From contig NZ_LANI01000001.1 in the NCBI RefSeq assembly GCF_000982415.1, positions 186,001 through 250,000 of the forward strand: a stretch of 64,000 nt of DNA, written 5' to 3'. Position 1 is the stretch's first letter. The number at the start of each line of letters is the position of its first letter. Both the position numbers and the translations under genes were made by a program. Under the pieces are notes generated by a model. That model did not search any database. It was not told where the DNA came from and saw only the letters and a program-made list of their open reading frames with translations. Of this stretch, positions 8,928 to 17,850 are shown one piece after another. This DNA is from Kiloniella litopenaei (GTDB lineage: Bacteria > Pseudomonadota > Alphaproteobacteria > Kiloniellales > Kiloniellaceae).

Positions 8928-9693
8928 TACCAACCTGCCGAAAAGCGACTAACCAAGTCACAGTACTTTATTTGTACTTCGGCCCAAAATAATCACGTGA
9001 ATTTGGTCTTTGACATACAAAGATAGCATAAAGAAACAAATTCACTTTGATCAAAACTGGGTTAAATTAAATATTTTGGACCTCTACCAGTCAAATATAT
9101 CCCTAGATAAAACCGAATATATTTTCCAATCGCAATTACAAAAAAGCTCATTCAATTAACCAGAAAGCTTTCACAAAAAAACTGTTTCGGCAAATCACCG
9201 GATAAAAAATATTAGCCAATTTCGTTTCCTTACTCTGTACAAAACAACAGTTACTGCACCAGAGTTCCCCAAACCATCGATTTGAAAAACAACAATTAAA
9301 CACAAGCAAGCAAACTAAATTACGGATCAGAAATACACCTTCTCAAAAATCATCTTGATGTCACGCCAATCCCTTATTGCACCTTCATTATACCAAAGGA
9401 AAAGCTATCAAAGATCCATCAGCTTTTCGATCCCTTTGTGCAAGTCTATACAACTTCTACCCTTGTTTCATTTCGCCCATCGCCCCGCATCCCCCAAATG
9501 GGGTATATCCATCGACTATTGTTCAGGATTTAATTTAAATTCCATAGATCAGCAACATAGCCTCTCTACCATCAGGCCCCTTATGTTAACGCCCACAAAT
9601 CAAGGTTCGGATGAATTTTATTCCTTGCTATTAGAGCACAAAATGTTCACTATACGTTCTAATCATTGGCGGGCTAGATTACAGCGAGTTCAA
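8928..9693. other. AT-rich intergenic region, about 765 bp
   Basis: Spacer between the LuxR-type regulator (minus) and the pyridoxamine-oxidase-like gene (plus). A 7-2-7 palindrome lies at 9490-9505. An open frame extends upstream of the plus-strand gene to 9355, but its translation is low in recognisable protein character, so I treat it as leader. Nothing else was found. Confidence 0.5.
9490..9505. promoter_or_regulatory. NarL/FixJ-type 7-2-7 palindrome, copy d
   Basis: TCCCCCAAATGGGGTA resembles the sites at 431, 5365 and 5630. It lies about 190 bp upstream of the pyridoxamine-oxidase-like gene, the same spacing as the two sites around the RTX intergenic region. Confidence 0.4.
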
Positions 9694-10245
9694 ATGGCAA
9701 AATCCGATAAACTATCCGACAAACATTGCGCTTTTATTCAGCAACAGCCTCTATTCTTTGTTGCAACAGCGGGAAAGGACAGCCGGGTTAATGTCTCTCC
9801 CAAGGGGCTGGATAGTCTGCGTATTATAAATTCAAATCGCATTATCTGGCTTAATGTCAGCGGCAGCGGCAATGAAACAGCGGCGCATCTGCGTGATATC
9901 AATCGTATGACCCTGATGTTCTGTGCCTTCGAGGGCGATACATTGATTTTACGTGTTTATGGTCAGGCCAAGATAATTCACCCCCGCGATGATAAATGGG
10001 ACGAAACACTTGCTCTCTTCCCCAAGGTCGCGGGCAGTCGCCAAATATTCAACATGACCATAGATCTTGTTCAGACATCATGCGGAACTGGTGTCCCGGA
10101 AATGTCTTTTGTCAAAAGCAGGGCCGAAGACGAACTTCTGCCCTTCTACGAAGAAATGGGACCCGAGGGAGTTGAAAAATATTGGGCACGTAAAAACACC
10201 AAAAGTATCGATGGTCACCCCACGGGTATTTTTGAGAATGAGTAA
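9694..10245 (+). CDS. Pyridoxamine 5'-phosphate oxidase-family protein
   Basis: A 183-residue protein starting at MAKSDKLSDKH. The N-terminal half fits the PNPOx-like split-barrel flavoprotein fold: QPLFFVATAGKDSRVNVSPKG, then RIIWLNVSGSGNETAAHL and RMTLMFCAFEG, with the C-terminal KSRAEDELLPFYEEMG segment seen in this subfamily. Such proteins bind FMN, F420 or haem and are usually general oxidoreductases of unknown substrate. The ATG at 9694 is chosen because family similarity begins here, although its ribosome site is weak. The frame stays open to 9355, so a longer form cannot be excluded. It converges on the downstream SDR gene. Confidence 0.85.
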   Translation: MAKSDKLSDKHCAFIQQQPLFFVATAGKDSRVNVSPKGLDSLRIINSNRIIWLNVSGSGNETAAHLRDINRMTLMFCAFEGDTLILRVYGQAKIIHPRDDKWDETLALFPKVAGSRQIFNMTIDLVQTSCGTGVPEMSFVKSRAEDELLPFYEEMGPEGVEKYWARKNTKSIDGHPTGIFENE

Positions 10246-10260
10246 AGAGTTTTTATAAAC

Positions 10261-10971
10261 TTAATAGGGGATAAGCTGTCCGTCCCACGCAAAAATCTGA
10301 CCACTATCTGCTGGCGTTACACCTTTGATAACCGACAATAATTTTTCTGCGGAATAGTCTGGCGTAAATAATTTTCCCTGAGGAACGTTTGATTGAAAAG
10401 GTTTAGAGAGATCACTATCAACCGTTCCCGGATGCAGACCAATAACTGCTGAATTTTTATGTGTTCGTTTCTGCTCAATGCTCGCTGTTTTAAGAAACAT
10501 ATTCAGAGCTGTTTTTGACATTCGATAGGCATACCATCCCCCCAAACGATTATCCTCAATTGATCCAACACGCGCGGATATTGCTGCAAAAACGGACCGC
10601 GACTTCCTGTTCAGTTTAGGCAGAAAGTACTTCGCAATCATTGCTGGTCCGATCGTATTCACGCTATAGAGTTCCATCATCTTTTCATAAGATAGGTCCC
10701 GCAATGATTTTTCAGGACTGCATCCCTTGCCATGCAGTTTTCCCGTCGCAACAATAACAAGATCAATGGGGTCTTTGATTCTGGCTGCGTTATTTTCAAG
10801 CTGGTCTTCATTCAGAAAATCCAGAGTATAAGTCGTCATGTTAGAGAGTGAATAGGCAGGAATATTTCTGGAAAATACATGTAACTTTGCCTGTGGATTT
10901 TCATTCGAAAGCTGTTTTACCAAGGCCTCCCCAATGGCGCCTGAACCACCAAAAACAACAATGTTATTCAT
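10261..10971 (-). CDS. Short-chain dehydrogenase/reductase (C-factor-like)
   Basis: A 236-residue SDR. The Rossmann glycine motif GGSGAIG is at residues 8-14. VATG replaces the usual NNAG near residue 82. A catalytic Ser lies in AAISARVGS, and YAYRMSK provides Tyr and Lys of YxxxK. PGTV-D follows. The pattern resembles the CsgA/YciK branch that acts on unknown carbonyl substrates with NAD(P)H. It lies 36 bp downstream of a broken fumarylacetoacetate-hydrolase-family gene on the same strand, so the two were probably one operon. Confidence 0.88.
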   Translation of the reverse strand: MNNIVVFGGSGAIGEALVKQLSNENPQAKLHVFSRNIPAYSLSNMTTYTLDFLNEDQLENNAARIKDPIDLVIVATGKLHGKGCSPEKSLRDLSYEKMMELYSVNTIGPAMIAKYFLPKLNRKSRSVFAAISARVGSIEDNRLGGWYAYRMSKTALNMFLKTASIEQKRTHKNSAVIGLHPGTVDSDLSKPFQSNVPQGKLFTPDYSAEKLLSVIKGVTPADSGQIFAWDGQLIPY

Positions 10972-11007
10972 GTATTTTTTCTTTCTTTTCCATATCTTTT
11001 GAAAAAT

Positions 11008-11853
11008 TCAGGGCCACTTAATCTTGTTACTTAGTATCCCGATCCCGTCGATTTCAACAGAAATTTCATCACCAGAAACCACTGCGGACGTTTGTCCGGG
11101 CGTTCCCATAAAAATCATGTCACCCGGTTTCAGCGTAAAATACTGACTTAAATAGCTAATGACCTTTTCCGGTTTGTGGATCATATGGGCTGTGGTTTCC
11201 TGCTGAACGATTTTTCCGTTCAATCTGGTTGTTAATAACAAATTATTCCAATCTAACCCTGTTACAACCGCCGGACCAACCGGACCAAAACCATCGCTCG
11301 CCTTGGCCCGCATCCATTGTAAATCAAGACTTTGCCATGACCTTTCTGTCAAATCATTTCCAATGGTAAGTCAAAAGATATAGTCCCGGGCATTTTCTTC
11401 GGAAACATTTTTGGCCTCTTTACCAATAACAATAACCAGCTCTCCTTCGAAATGAACATTTGTTGCATCATCAGATACAAGAACGTCTTTTCTATGCCCA
11501 ATCAAAGAGGACGGTAATTTCAAGAAAAGCGGGGGTGGCGCGTCTGCACGAGAAGACATATGACTGACAAAATTCATACCCACAGCAAAAACCTTTTCAG
11601 GTTCTGATGGCGGCAAAAGAAGAACATCATCTAATGCAACGGTATCTTCTGTTGTTTTGGACAAGGGGAAAATCCCCTCTTCTAACCGCGAAATTATCTG
11701 TCCAGATAAGAGCCCATAGTGTTTCTGTCCTTTAAATTCGTACCGCACATAACGCTCTATCTGCATATTACTGCTTTGAGCGACATTACCCGTCCATATA
11801 AGCCCCAAGCCGATACCCAGACCTATACAAAGGCATATTTGAAAATATCGCAT
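11008..11853 (-). pseudogene. Fumarylacetoacetate hydrolase-family gene interrupted by an in-frame TGA
   Basis: Two halves of one FAH-family protein lie in the same frame. The first (11371-11853) contains VFAVGMNFVSHMS, PPLFLKLPSSLIGH, and the metal-site FEGELVIVIGKEAKNV, and ends at DYIF. The second continues after the TGA at 11371-11373 with LTIGNDLTERSWQ, the MRAKASDGFGPVGPAVV segment and IFMGTPGQTSAVVSGDEI. Family members have a Gly at the stop position (typically GYT-xND), so a single GGA-to-TGA change would explain the break. There is no frameshift. An N-terminal hydrophobic stretch (residues about 4-22) is unusual for this normally cytoplasmic family and suggests export or membrane anchoring. 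It could also be a sequencing error or leaky readthrough. Confidence 0.8.
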
Positions 11854-12401
11854 CTTTTTTCGACCTGTTCAGTTCAAAGTACTTCAGATTTTTCAAGTAT
11901 AGCTGTTTCCTTGCTTAGACAGAGAGGTATATTTCAAAATACGTTCATGTCCCTTTGAATTATATCTATTTTACTTAGCTGTCTTGTAGTTTGCTAACTG
12001 CTTGAACAGTTGAATTCGGCCTCAATAGCAAGAACTCTCAGCAGCAAGAAAAATGAAAATCGAAATGCTTTCAATGAACCCTCATTAATAATGATAAAAC
12101 TCTTCTTAAGCATTGGCTTAGAACAATACACGACGACTACCTACATTATTTTAAGGTAATAGTTGAATAAAGGCATTTACTTATCCCTTATTCTAACTGT
12201 AATATCCCCGCCACAAAATAAGAAGCCGTGCAGCAAAGCCAAACAACACAATAAAATCTCTGCGGTAAAGGCTCACCCTAATAACACCGACATTAAGACA
12301 GTTATTGACAAGCTCTTGAAATCATAATGATTTTCGGAGCTTTTCGCCTATATAAACCTTTTGAAACTAGTGAATAAGCATCCGGGGGGGGGGTAGGTAT
12401 C
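11854..12401. other. Intergenic region, about 550 bp
   Basis: AT-rich spacer between the divergent FAH-family gene (minus) and the small membrane protein (plus). It holds a short inverted repeat near 12315-12333 (GAAATCAT/ATGATTT) and the G10 tract at 12384-12393. No small gene was found. Confidence 0.4.
12384..12393 (+). repeat. G10 homopolymer next to a start site
   Basis: Ten consecutive G residues lie 8 nt upstream of the GTG start at 12402, partly overlapping the ribosome-binding region (TAGGTATC). Stops occur in all three frames just before the tract, so slippage would alter the leader rather than the reading frame. Confidence 0.8.
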
Positions 12402-12857
12402 GTGAGCCCTGATAGCAGCGACGGTCAACAACCTGCTTTGAACAACGAAGCCAATAACAAGGCTTTGGAACAAAACAACTATCTGCACCCTTTGGATTCA
12501 GGTAATAAACGCCCGCGGATAAGCCTTATCGCTTCGGCGGCGACGACTTGTTCCATCATCCTTTGTTATGGCACTTTGATGCTTATTAACCTGTTGGGGA
12601 AAATGGGTTTTGAAATCACTGTGAACGAAACCCTGTGGGCTGGTGCGATAACAATCGCTTCTTTTTTTGCGCTTCTTGGATTGTTTGTAAATCTCTATCG
12701 CCACAAACACGTGTTACCAGTGGTCATGGGCAGTCTGGGGTGTGCCCTTATCAACTTTGTGATGCACTACAACTATAACCTTATGATAGAACTTACGGGC
12801 TTTGCCTGTCTCTGTCTGGCGGCCGTTTTCGACTGGCGGGCCTTAAAAAATAACTAA
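12402..12857 (+). CDS. Small four-TM membrane protein of unknown function
   Basis: A 151-residue protein with a GTG start preceded by AGGT. The first about 37 residues are polar and Asn-rich. Four hydrophobic segments follow at about 40-66, 76-98, 105-124 and 127-144, with a loop YRHKHV between the second and third. The layout loosely recalls MerC-like four-helix proteins, but the paired cysteines expected of MerC are absent. I do not assign a function. It is 78 bp upstream of the ThrE-like exporter on the same strand and may be co-transcribed with it. Confidence 0.7.
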   Translation: MSPDSSDGQQPALNNEANNKALEQNNYLHPLDSGNKRPRISLIASAATTCSIILCYGTLMLINLLGKMGFEITVNETLWAGAITIASFFALLGLFVNLYRHKHVLPVVMGSLGCALINFVMHYNYNLMIELTGFACLCLAAVFDWRALKNN

Positions 12858-12935
12858 TTTGTCTCATCATGTCACCGACGTGATCAAAATCTGATATCCT
12901 GTCCAAATGAATTATCGAATTGGCCACTCAATACC

Positions 12936-14222
12936 GTGACACAAAAGACACCTTCAGTTCCCAAGCCCGATCAAAACGAAACAATGTCCAGGCGTCGTGA
13001 CGATGACCCGGCTTATAATGATGCCTGTCGTTTTATCATTAAGCTGGGAACCGCCGTCCACAGTTATGGACCATCGGCTGCGCGCCTTGAAGCCTATCTT
13101 AATGGCGTTACAGAGACATTAGGATACCGGGGTGTTTTTCGTTCTACACCGTCTGAAATAACCTTTGCCTTCTCCAAACCCGGTCAGCTTTGGCAACGTA
13201 CCCATATCGCGGCAGTTCCCGTGGGCGGTTACAACATGGCAAAGCTGGCCTATGTTGGCGATCTGGTCGAAAAGCTTGTATCGGGGGAATACAATCTGTC
13301 AGAAGCTTATGAGCGTCTGGACGAAATCGAGAATATGTCAGATCCCTGGGGTGTCACCGCCTATGCGCTCAGCTTTGTCTTTGTAGGTATTGGCTTTGCC
13401 GGCCTCATTCAAGGTAACCTGTGGGATATTGGTATTTCCGGGCTACTCAGCCTGGCGGTTTATATCATTGTTGTTATTGCTGATAAAACCGGGGGGCGCT
13501 TTGCCGATGCCCTGCCTTTTGTTTCGGCCTATTTTGCCGGGGTAAGTGCCGCCGGAATCAAGCTGTTTTTACCCGAACTCAACCACACTGTCGTTACACT
13601 CTCTGCAATTGTTATTCTTATTCCCGGCTTTATGGTCTCGGCGGGCATTATTGAAATTGTCGAAAACCATGTTGTTGCGGGCTCTGCGCGCCTTATGGCA
13701 GGGCTGGTGTATCTGATCAAACAGTTTACGGGGGCATGGCTTGGCATCGCGACCATTGGTTTGCTTTGGTCCTCGGAAAACGGGGCGGGTGGTACACATT
13801 CCACGGGCAATGAAATCTGGCTGTATATTGCTGTTCTCTTTCTCGGGTTGTGTTTTGCCTATCAGACCCTGCTACGGGATTTTGTCTGGGTCGTCATCAG
13901 CTGTGCCCTGTCATTCGGTGCCGTTAGCATTAGCAGTACTCTGTTATCGGCTAACCTTGGCACTCTTTTCGGGGCACTGGCCGCCGGACTTTTTGCCAAC
14001 CTGTGGGCCAGAACCACCGGGCGACCAACGTCCATAGTGCTCATCCCCTCTATCACTGTTCTTGTTAGTGGATCAATCGGCTTTCGGGGGCTGGTTGTTG
14101 CCGCTGCAGGACAAACAGATCAAGGCATTGACCAGTTTATACAGATGTTCGTTGTTGCACTGGCAATTGCGGCGGGGCTGTTGGTCGCCAACACGATCCT
14201 GCGCCCCAAGGTAACACTCTGA
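12936..14222 (+). CDS. Threonine/serine exporter (ThrE/YjjP-YjjB fused type)
   Basis: A 428-residue protein. The N-terminal domain (about 25-270) matches the DUF1212/YjjP half: CRFIIKLGTAVHSYGPSAARLE, STPSEITFAF and LIPGFMVSAGIIEIVENH. The C-terminal about 150 residues match the YjjB half, with further membrane helices and the ANLWARTTGRPTSIVLIPSI region. About ten membrane segments are visible. The family exports L-threonine/L-serine and small peptides by proton exchange. The GTG at 12936 gives the longest form; the ATG at 12984 is an alternative that removes only a polar tail. Two hairpins at 14365-14430 terminate it against the convergent pyrophosphatase gene. Confidence 0.88.
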   Translation: MTQKTPSVPKPDQNETMSRRRDDDPAYNDACRFIIKLGTAVHSYGPSAARLEAYLNGVTETLGYRGVFRSTPSEITFAFSKPGQLWQRTHIAAVPVGGYNMAKLAYVGDLVEKLVSGEYNLSEAYERLDEIENMSDPWGVTAYALSFVFVGIGFAGLIQGNLWDIGISGLLSLAVYIIVVIADKTGGRFADALPFVSAYFAGVSAAGIKLFLPELNHTVVTLSAIVILIPGFMVSAGIIEIVENHVVAGSARLMAGLVYLIKQFTGAWLGIATIGLLWSSENGAGGTHSTGNEIWLYIAVLFLGLCFAYQTLLRDFVWVVISCALSFGAVSISSTLLSANLGTLFGALAAGLFANLWARTTGRPTSIVLIPSITVLVSGSIGFRGLVVAAAGQTDQGIDQFIQMFVVALAIAAGLLVANTILRPKVTL

Positions 14223-14330
14223 CGCCCAGGATAACATGCTCTGTGCCACAAGGTAACGCGCTATGACACAGGGGGGCTATTCAAACATATAACTGAACGT
14301 GTAAAAGCCCATAAACAGCTTCCGCCATGG

Positions 14331-14354
14331 TATTGGAGGATATATCCCCCAATA
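14331..14354. repeat. 24-bp near-perfect palindrome
   Basis: TATTGGAGGATA is followed directly by TATCCCCCAATA, an inverted repeat with one mismatched pair and no spacer. It lies in the intergenic space between two convergent genes, just before two stronger hairpins. Confidence 0.6.
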
Positions 14355-14364
14355 CAAAACAAAG

Positions 14365-14398
14365 GAGGCAGAAAGATCATAGCAAATCTTTCTGCCTC
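14365..14398. terminator. Hairpin, 13-bp perfect stem
   Basis: GAGGCAGAAAGAT (14365-14377) pairs with ATCTTTCTGCCTC (14386-14398) around an 8-nt loop. It lies between convergent thrE-like and ppaC genes, so it probably serves both strands; there is no long T-run. Confidence 0.6.
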
Positions 14399-14407
14399 TC
14401 AATGTAT

Positions 14408-14430
14408 AAGGGTGCCACGTCGGCACCCTT
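14408..14430. terminator. Hairpin, 9-bp GC-rich stem
   Basis: AAGGGTGCC (14408-14416) pairs with GGCACCCTT (14422-14430) around ACGTC. It is 26 bp past the stop of the pyrophosphatase gene on the minus strand, where the transcript would read the stem then TTATACATT. Likely terminator for ppaC. Confidence 0.65.
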
Positions 14431-14456
14431 TCCTGTCAATCAAACGGGACGGGTTA

Positions 14457-15374
14457 TTAGATCGCCAAGTTGGGAATAATCTGTTTTTTACGGGATACAA
14501 TACCGGGCAAGACAACACTATCGCCAGAAACATTCACGCCAAAAGATTTTTCGGCAACCTGCTTCACCAGATCATTTGCAACAAGCAATGTTGCTTCTTC
14601 TTTCAGAATATTCACCACAAAAAGAAGAACCTGATCAATTCCGTCTTCGGCGGCAACCGTAGCCATCGACGACATTAAACTGTCCTTGCGGGCAAAGATC
14701 GTTTCCGGGCTGGTAGTTTCCAGAACTGAAACACGGAATTTTGTATCACCGATTTCATATTTCTTACTGTCCAGACGCAGCAACTCCGCATCGGAAAAAT
14801 GAGAAACATCAGATTTCGCCGCGAACATTTCCCCTGCGTAAGCCGAAATATCCAGCCCCAGATCAGCCGCAAGATCTGCCGCAAGCTGGCGATCAACATC
14901 TGTTGTTGTCGGGCTTCTGAATTCCAGGGTATCGGACAAAATACATGACAGCATCAAACCTTTGATGCCTTCTGGTGCCTTGGCAATATCATCCCCCATC
15001 ATGCCAATCATAATGGTCGCAGTAGATGCCAGCGGCTTGATGGTAATATTAATTGGCTGTTTTGTTTTGATGCCACCAACCAATAGGTGGTGATCAATAA
15101 TTTCAATGATATTGGCATCATTGATATTCTGCGGAAGTTCGCCCGGGTTGTTGGTATCAACAATAACCACATCCTGACCGGCCTCTAGATCCCCCAGAAG
15201 GGCAGGTACATCAAAGCCCCAGCGCTTAACAACAAACTGTGCCTCTGTATTCGGCGCTTCCAGAACAAAGGCTTCTGCCGCCTGCCCTTTGATTTCGTTA
15301 AGATACCAGGCCCAGATAAGGGCCGAGCAAGTCGCATCTGTGTCTGGTGCCAAATGGCCAAAAATTTTGATCAT
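14457..15374 (-). CDS. ppaC: Manganese-dependent inorganic pyrophosphatase
   Basis: A 305-residue family II (DHH/DHHA2) pyrophosphatase. The metal-binding motifs are all visible: GHLAPDTDA (residues 6-14), VIVDTNN (about 69-75), IDHHLL (about 93-98), and the substrate-binding SRKKQ near the C-terminus (about 295-299). The length is typical. It hydrolyses pyrophosphate to phosphate in the cytoplasm using Mn2+ or Co2+, driving biosynthetic reactions. There is no regulatory CBS insert. It is a single gene, terminated by the hairpins downstream. The ATG start is clear because the protein begins with the conserved MIKIFGH. Confidence 0.97.
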   Translation of the reverse strand: MIKIFGHLAPDTDATCSALIWAWYLNEIKGQAAEAFVLEAPNTEAQFVVKRWGFDVPALLGDLEAGQDVVIVDTNNPGELPQNINDANIIEIIDHHLLVGGIKTKQPINITIKPLASTATIMIGMMGDDIAKAPEGIKGLMLSCILSDTLEFRSPTTTDVDRQLAADLAADLGLDISAYAGEMFAAKSDVSHFSDAELLRLDSKKYEIGDTKFRVSVLETTSPETIFARKDSLMSSMATVAAEDGIDQVLLFVVNILKEEATLLVANDLVKQVAEKSFGVNVSGDSVVLPGIVSRKKQIIPNLAI

Positions 15375-15634
15375 GTCTAAACAGTCGTCATTTTTATCAA
15401 TAAAAGGTCGGATTCATACGCTGTTATAATAAAGCACAGGGCGTCTGTCACGATCCTTTCCCCTCGAACGTAAATAGCCGGTTCACCGCAAAAGCAATAC
15501 CCCATGAAACAAGGCATACTGCATCAGGGAAATTACGGAAAACTCCGGTGACAGTCTGACATTTAAGAAGTTGAAGTAAATACGAAATTGTACAATGAAC
15601 TCAACACAGTACCAAGCTCAATTCAAAAGAGCCA

Positions 15635-16462
15635 TTAACTCGGATCATTGTTTTTCGTTCCATGAAAACCATACTCTGCCAAAATTTGATCATACCGCCC
15701 GGTTTCTTTCAGAATCTCAATGCCCCGATCAAAAGCCAAGGTCAATTCCTGTTTGCGGAAAACAGCATATTTGTGCCCCGGTAAAAACACCTGATGAATG
15801 GCAATAGGTTGGGTTGTATCAAGCCCAGTGCGAAAACGGGCATTTTTGGCAAACCATGCCAGAATATTTTTATCCCCAATAACCAAATCGACATCCCCGG
15901 CATACAATCGGGTAATCTGTTCACGCTGTTTGGCAACTTCCTGATAAAACTCAAACGTCGGAATAAGTCGGGCAAAATCTTTACCCAAAACCTTTGAAGC
16001 TGTCTGAAAAGCGACAACCCGCATTCCTTTCAGATCCGATAGACGGTTAATCGCCAGACGGTTATCTGCCAGCGATATGGCAACGTTTTGATAGGTGATA
16101 TAGGTCTTGGAATAAAATCCATCCAACTCTTCCAACGAAGAAACAGTTATAGCCCCGTCGGTCACGCCGTCTAGAAATTCGGTATTTCTACGTTTGTTCG
16201 AAACATAAAAGGGAATAATCTCGTACCCTTCCAGTGCCATGGCTTCCCGCACGATATCTAGCTCTGCCCCCCGGTTCTGGCTTGTTATTACATAGGGGGG
16301 CACAGAAAACCCGACACTGATGTGAATAATCTTGTCACTTTTGGGCGTAACAGTCGACTGCGCCCAAAGCGATGCGGGAAACACGACCAGAAACCCCATC
16401 GATAATCCCAACGGTAGAAGCAAACACCGAATAAGAGAATATAGAAGAAGTTTCGAGGTCAC
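15635..16462 (-). CDS. Solitary periplasmic substrate-binding protein (SBP_bac_3 family)
   Basis: A 275-residue protein with a GTG start and a clear signal peptide (hydrophobic 5-32, SLWAQS cleavage region). The body has the amino-acid-binding-protein layout: IHISVGFSVPPYVI, GAELDIVREAMALEGYEIIPFYV, GAITVSSLEELDGFYSKTYITY, LKGMRVVAFQTASKVLG, DLVIGDKNILAWFA, and a C-terminal AFDRGIEILKETGRYDQILAEYG helix pair. No permease or ATPase gene is adjacent, so either it serves a distant ABC transporter or it acts as a sensor. It is one of five such orphans in the window. Confidence 0.88.
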   Translation of the reverse strand: MTSKLLLYSLIRCLLLPLGLSMGFLVVFPASLWAQSTVTPKSDKIIHISVGFSVPPYVITSQNRGAELDIVREAMALEGYEIIPFYVSNKRRNTEFLDGVTDGAITVSSLEELDGFYSKTYITYQNVAISLADNRLAINRLSDLKGMRVVAFQTASKVLGKDFARLIPTFEFYQEVAKQREQITRLYAGDVDLVIGDKNILAWFAKNARFRTGLDTTQPIAIHQVFLPGHKYAVFRKQELTLAFDRGIEILKETGRYDQILAEYGFHGTKNNDPS

Positions 16463-16769
16463 TTTTCCAACCTTCTTGATTCTGAATTATGTGACAGCTA
16501 ATGACCCGCCCATATATTACGTTTTCAATCTTTGGATCGTACCATTTAACAGTCCAGATTAGCCCGTTTGTACACAACACTATACAATACAGCGTAAAGA
16601 AATACTTACCGACAACGGGAAAAATCACCTATAACAAGAAAAATCCCACCTAAACACACCTGAAATTGTCGCCTATTATCTAGGTAAATTTTGCAAAACG
16701 TCGGGGAATAGGGTCTCTGCCCAGATTAATAACTATTCCCGTGCACGTATGCGCGCCAAGAACGTGATG
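16463..16769. other. Intergenic region, about 300 bp
   Basis: Spacer upstream of the binding-protein gene (minus) and downstream of the XRE gene (minus). AT-rich, with no convincing gene, repeat or terminator. Confidence 0.4.
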
Positions 16770-17006
16770 TTATCCATAGTCCAGAATATCACCCGGCTTA
16801 CAATCCAGAACCTCGCAGATTTTTTGCAAGGTATTAAAACGTATCCCTTTGACTTTGCCGGATTTAAGAAGTGACAGATTTTGAACTGTTATACCAACCA
16901 GCGCTGCCAACTCATTTGATCGCATTTTTCTTTTCGCCAGCATCACATCCAGCGTCACTATAATTTCTTTTTGCGGGCTATCTGTGTTTGTAGCTTTGTC
17001 ATTCAT
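16770..17006 (-). CDS. XRE-family helix-turn-helix regulator paired with DUF2975
   Basis: About 78 residues from the ATG at 17006; an ATG at 17027, overlapping the upstream gene, is also possible. A compact Cro/C1-type HTH covers nearly the whole protein: LDVMLAKRKMRSNELAALVGITVQNLSLLKSGKVKGIRFNTL, then KICEVLDCKPGDILDY. This is the small HTH_26/YozG-like type that is commonly encoded directly after a DUF2975 membrane protein, as here. It probably controls the two-gene operon, sensing something through its membrane partner (inference). Confidence 0.9.
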   Translation of the reverse strand: MNDKATNTDSPQKEIIVTLDVMLAKRKMRSNELAALVGITVQNLSLLKSGKVKGIRFNTLQKICEVLDCKPGDILDYG

Positions 17007-17010
17007 TGCG

Positions 17011-17544
17011 TTAAACAATCTTTCCATAATCTTCGGCGATTTCCCCTGCACGCATCATAACCGATGCCATAAGCCACAAAAGAACACCAACCAGCAAAAG
17101 AACAAAGGCAACAGGTGCCGTCGCTGCATCCAGATCGAGTGTGATCATGCGCTGCCCCACAGGATTGTTATAGGTCAGGGCAACGCTCATCAATGCCTGA
17201 ACCACTGGTATAGATAGCGTGAAGACCACTAACGACAGCCCAAAACGCCGCAGCAATTGACTGAAAGAAGGCAAGTACCATTCAGCTTTGTCAATCTGGG
17301 TAAAAATCCGCGACACAGCCAATAATCCAACGGCCAAAATCATCAGATGTAGCGTAGAAATAAGGCCGCCCAACAATCGATTGCTTATATCAACATTAAA
17401 ATTGGCATCACTCAAACCGGAATAAGCACGGGCGGGAAACTCAACAAGATCCGGGCTCATCCACAGTCCAATATTTGCGATAAGGAACACGATCGCCAAC
17501 AAACGCGAAAAAAAGGCCAAAAAGGGGGTAAAAGACAATGACAT
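17011..17544 (-). CDS. DUF2975 membrane protein
   Basis: A 177-residue protein read from the ATG at 17544, which has AGGA 9 nt upstream; a TTG at 17580 would add 12 residues. Four hydrophobic segments are visible at about 8-30, 55-77, 100-122 and 133-158. The order of helices and the SRIFTQIDKAEWYLPSFSQLLRRFGLSL stretch in the middle fit DUF2975. Function is unknown. It almost always occurs with a small XRE regulator, which follows here within 4 bp. Confidence 0.82.
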   Translation of the reverse strand: MSLSFTPFLAFFSRLLAIVFLIANIGLWMSPDLVEFPARAYSGLSDANFNVDISNRLLGGLISTLHLMILAVGLLAVSRIFTQIDKAEWYLPSFSQLLRRFGLSLVVFTLSIPVVQALMSVALTYNNPVGQRMITLDLDAATAPVAFVLLLVGVLLWLMASVMMRAGEIAEDYGKIV

Positions 17545-17850
17545 ACCAAACATTCCTAATTTATTTAACTTGATAAACAATTATCGTTTAACATTAATTT
17601 TGTCAAATAAAACATATATGGATTCGAAAGCAACCCTCGAAAATGCCACCTGCCAAACGACGGTTTCCCCCCGTATACAAGATTTATAACATCCCGGTTT
17701 TATACCGTCCCCTCGATCAGAAAGTTAGATCTCTTGGGAAAAGAGTGTTTGATCTCAAGAAAAGATAGGGGCATGATCTTTCCCAGACACCTAATCCAAT
17801 TAGGTGAGATGTTATGCCCTGTCCATCTACCCGAAAATCGAGGGAAAATC

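Noticed and set aside
9355-9693. Upstream extension of the pyridoxamine-oxidase-like gene
   Set aside because: The extension has no family similarity, is low in protein character and contains a regulatory-looking palindrome at 9490-9505.
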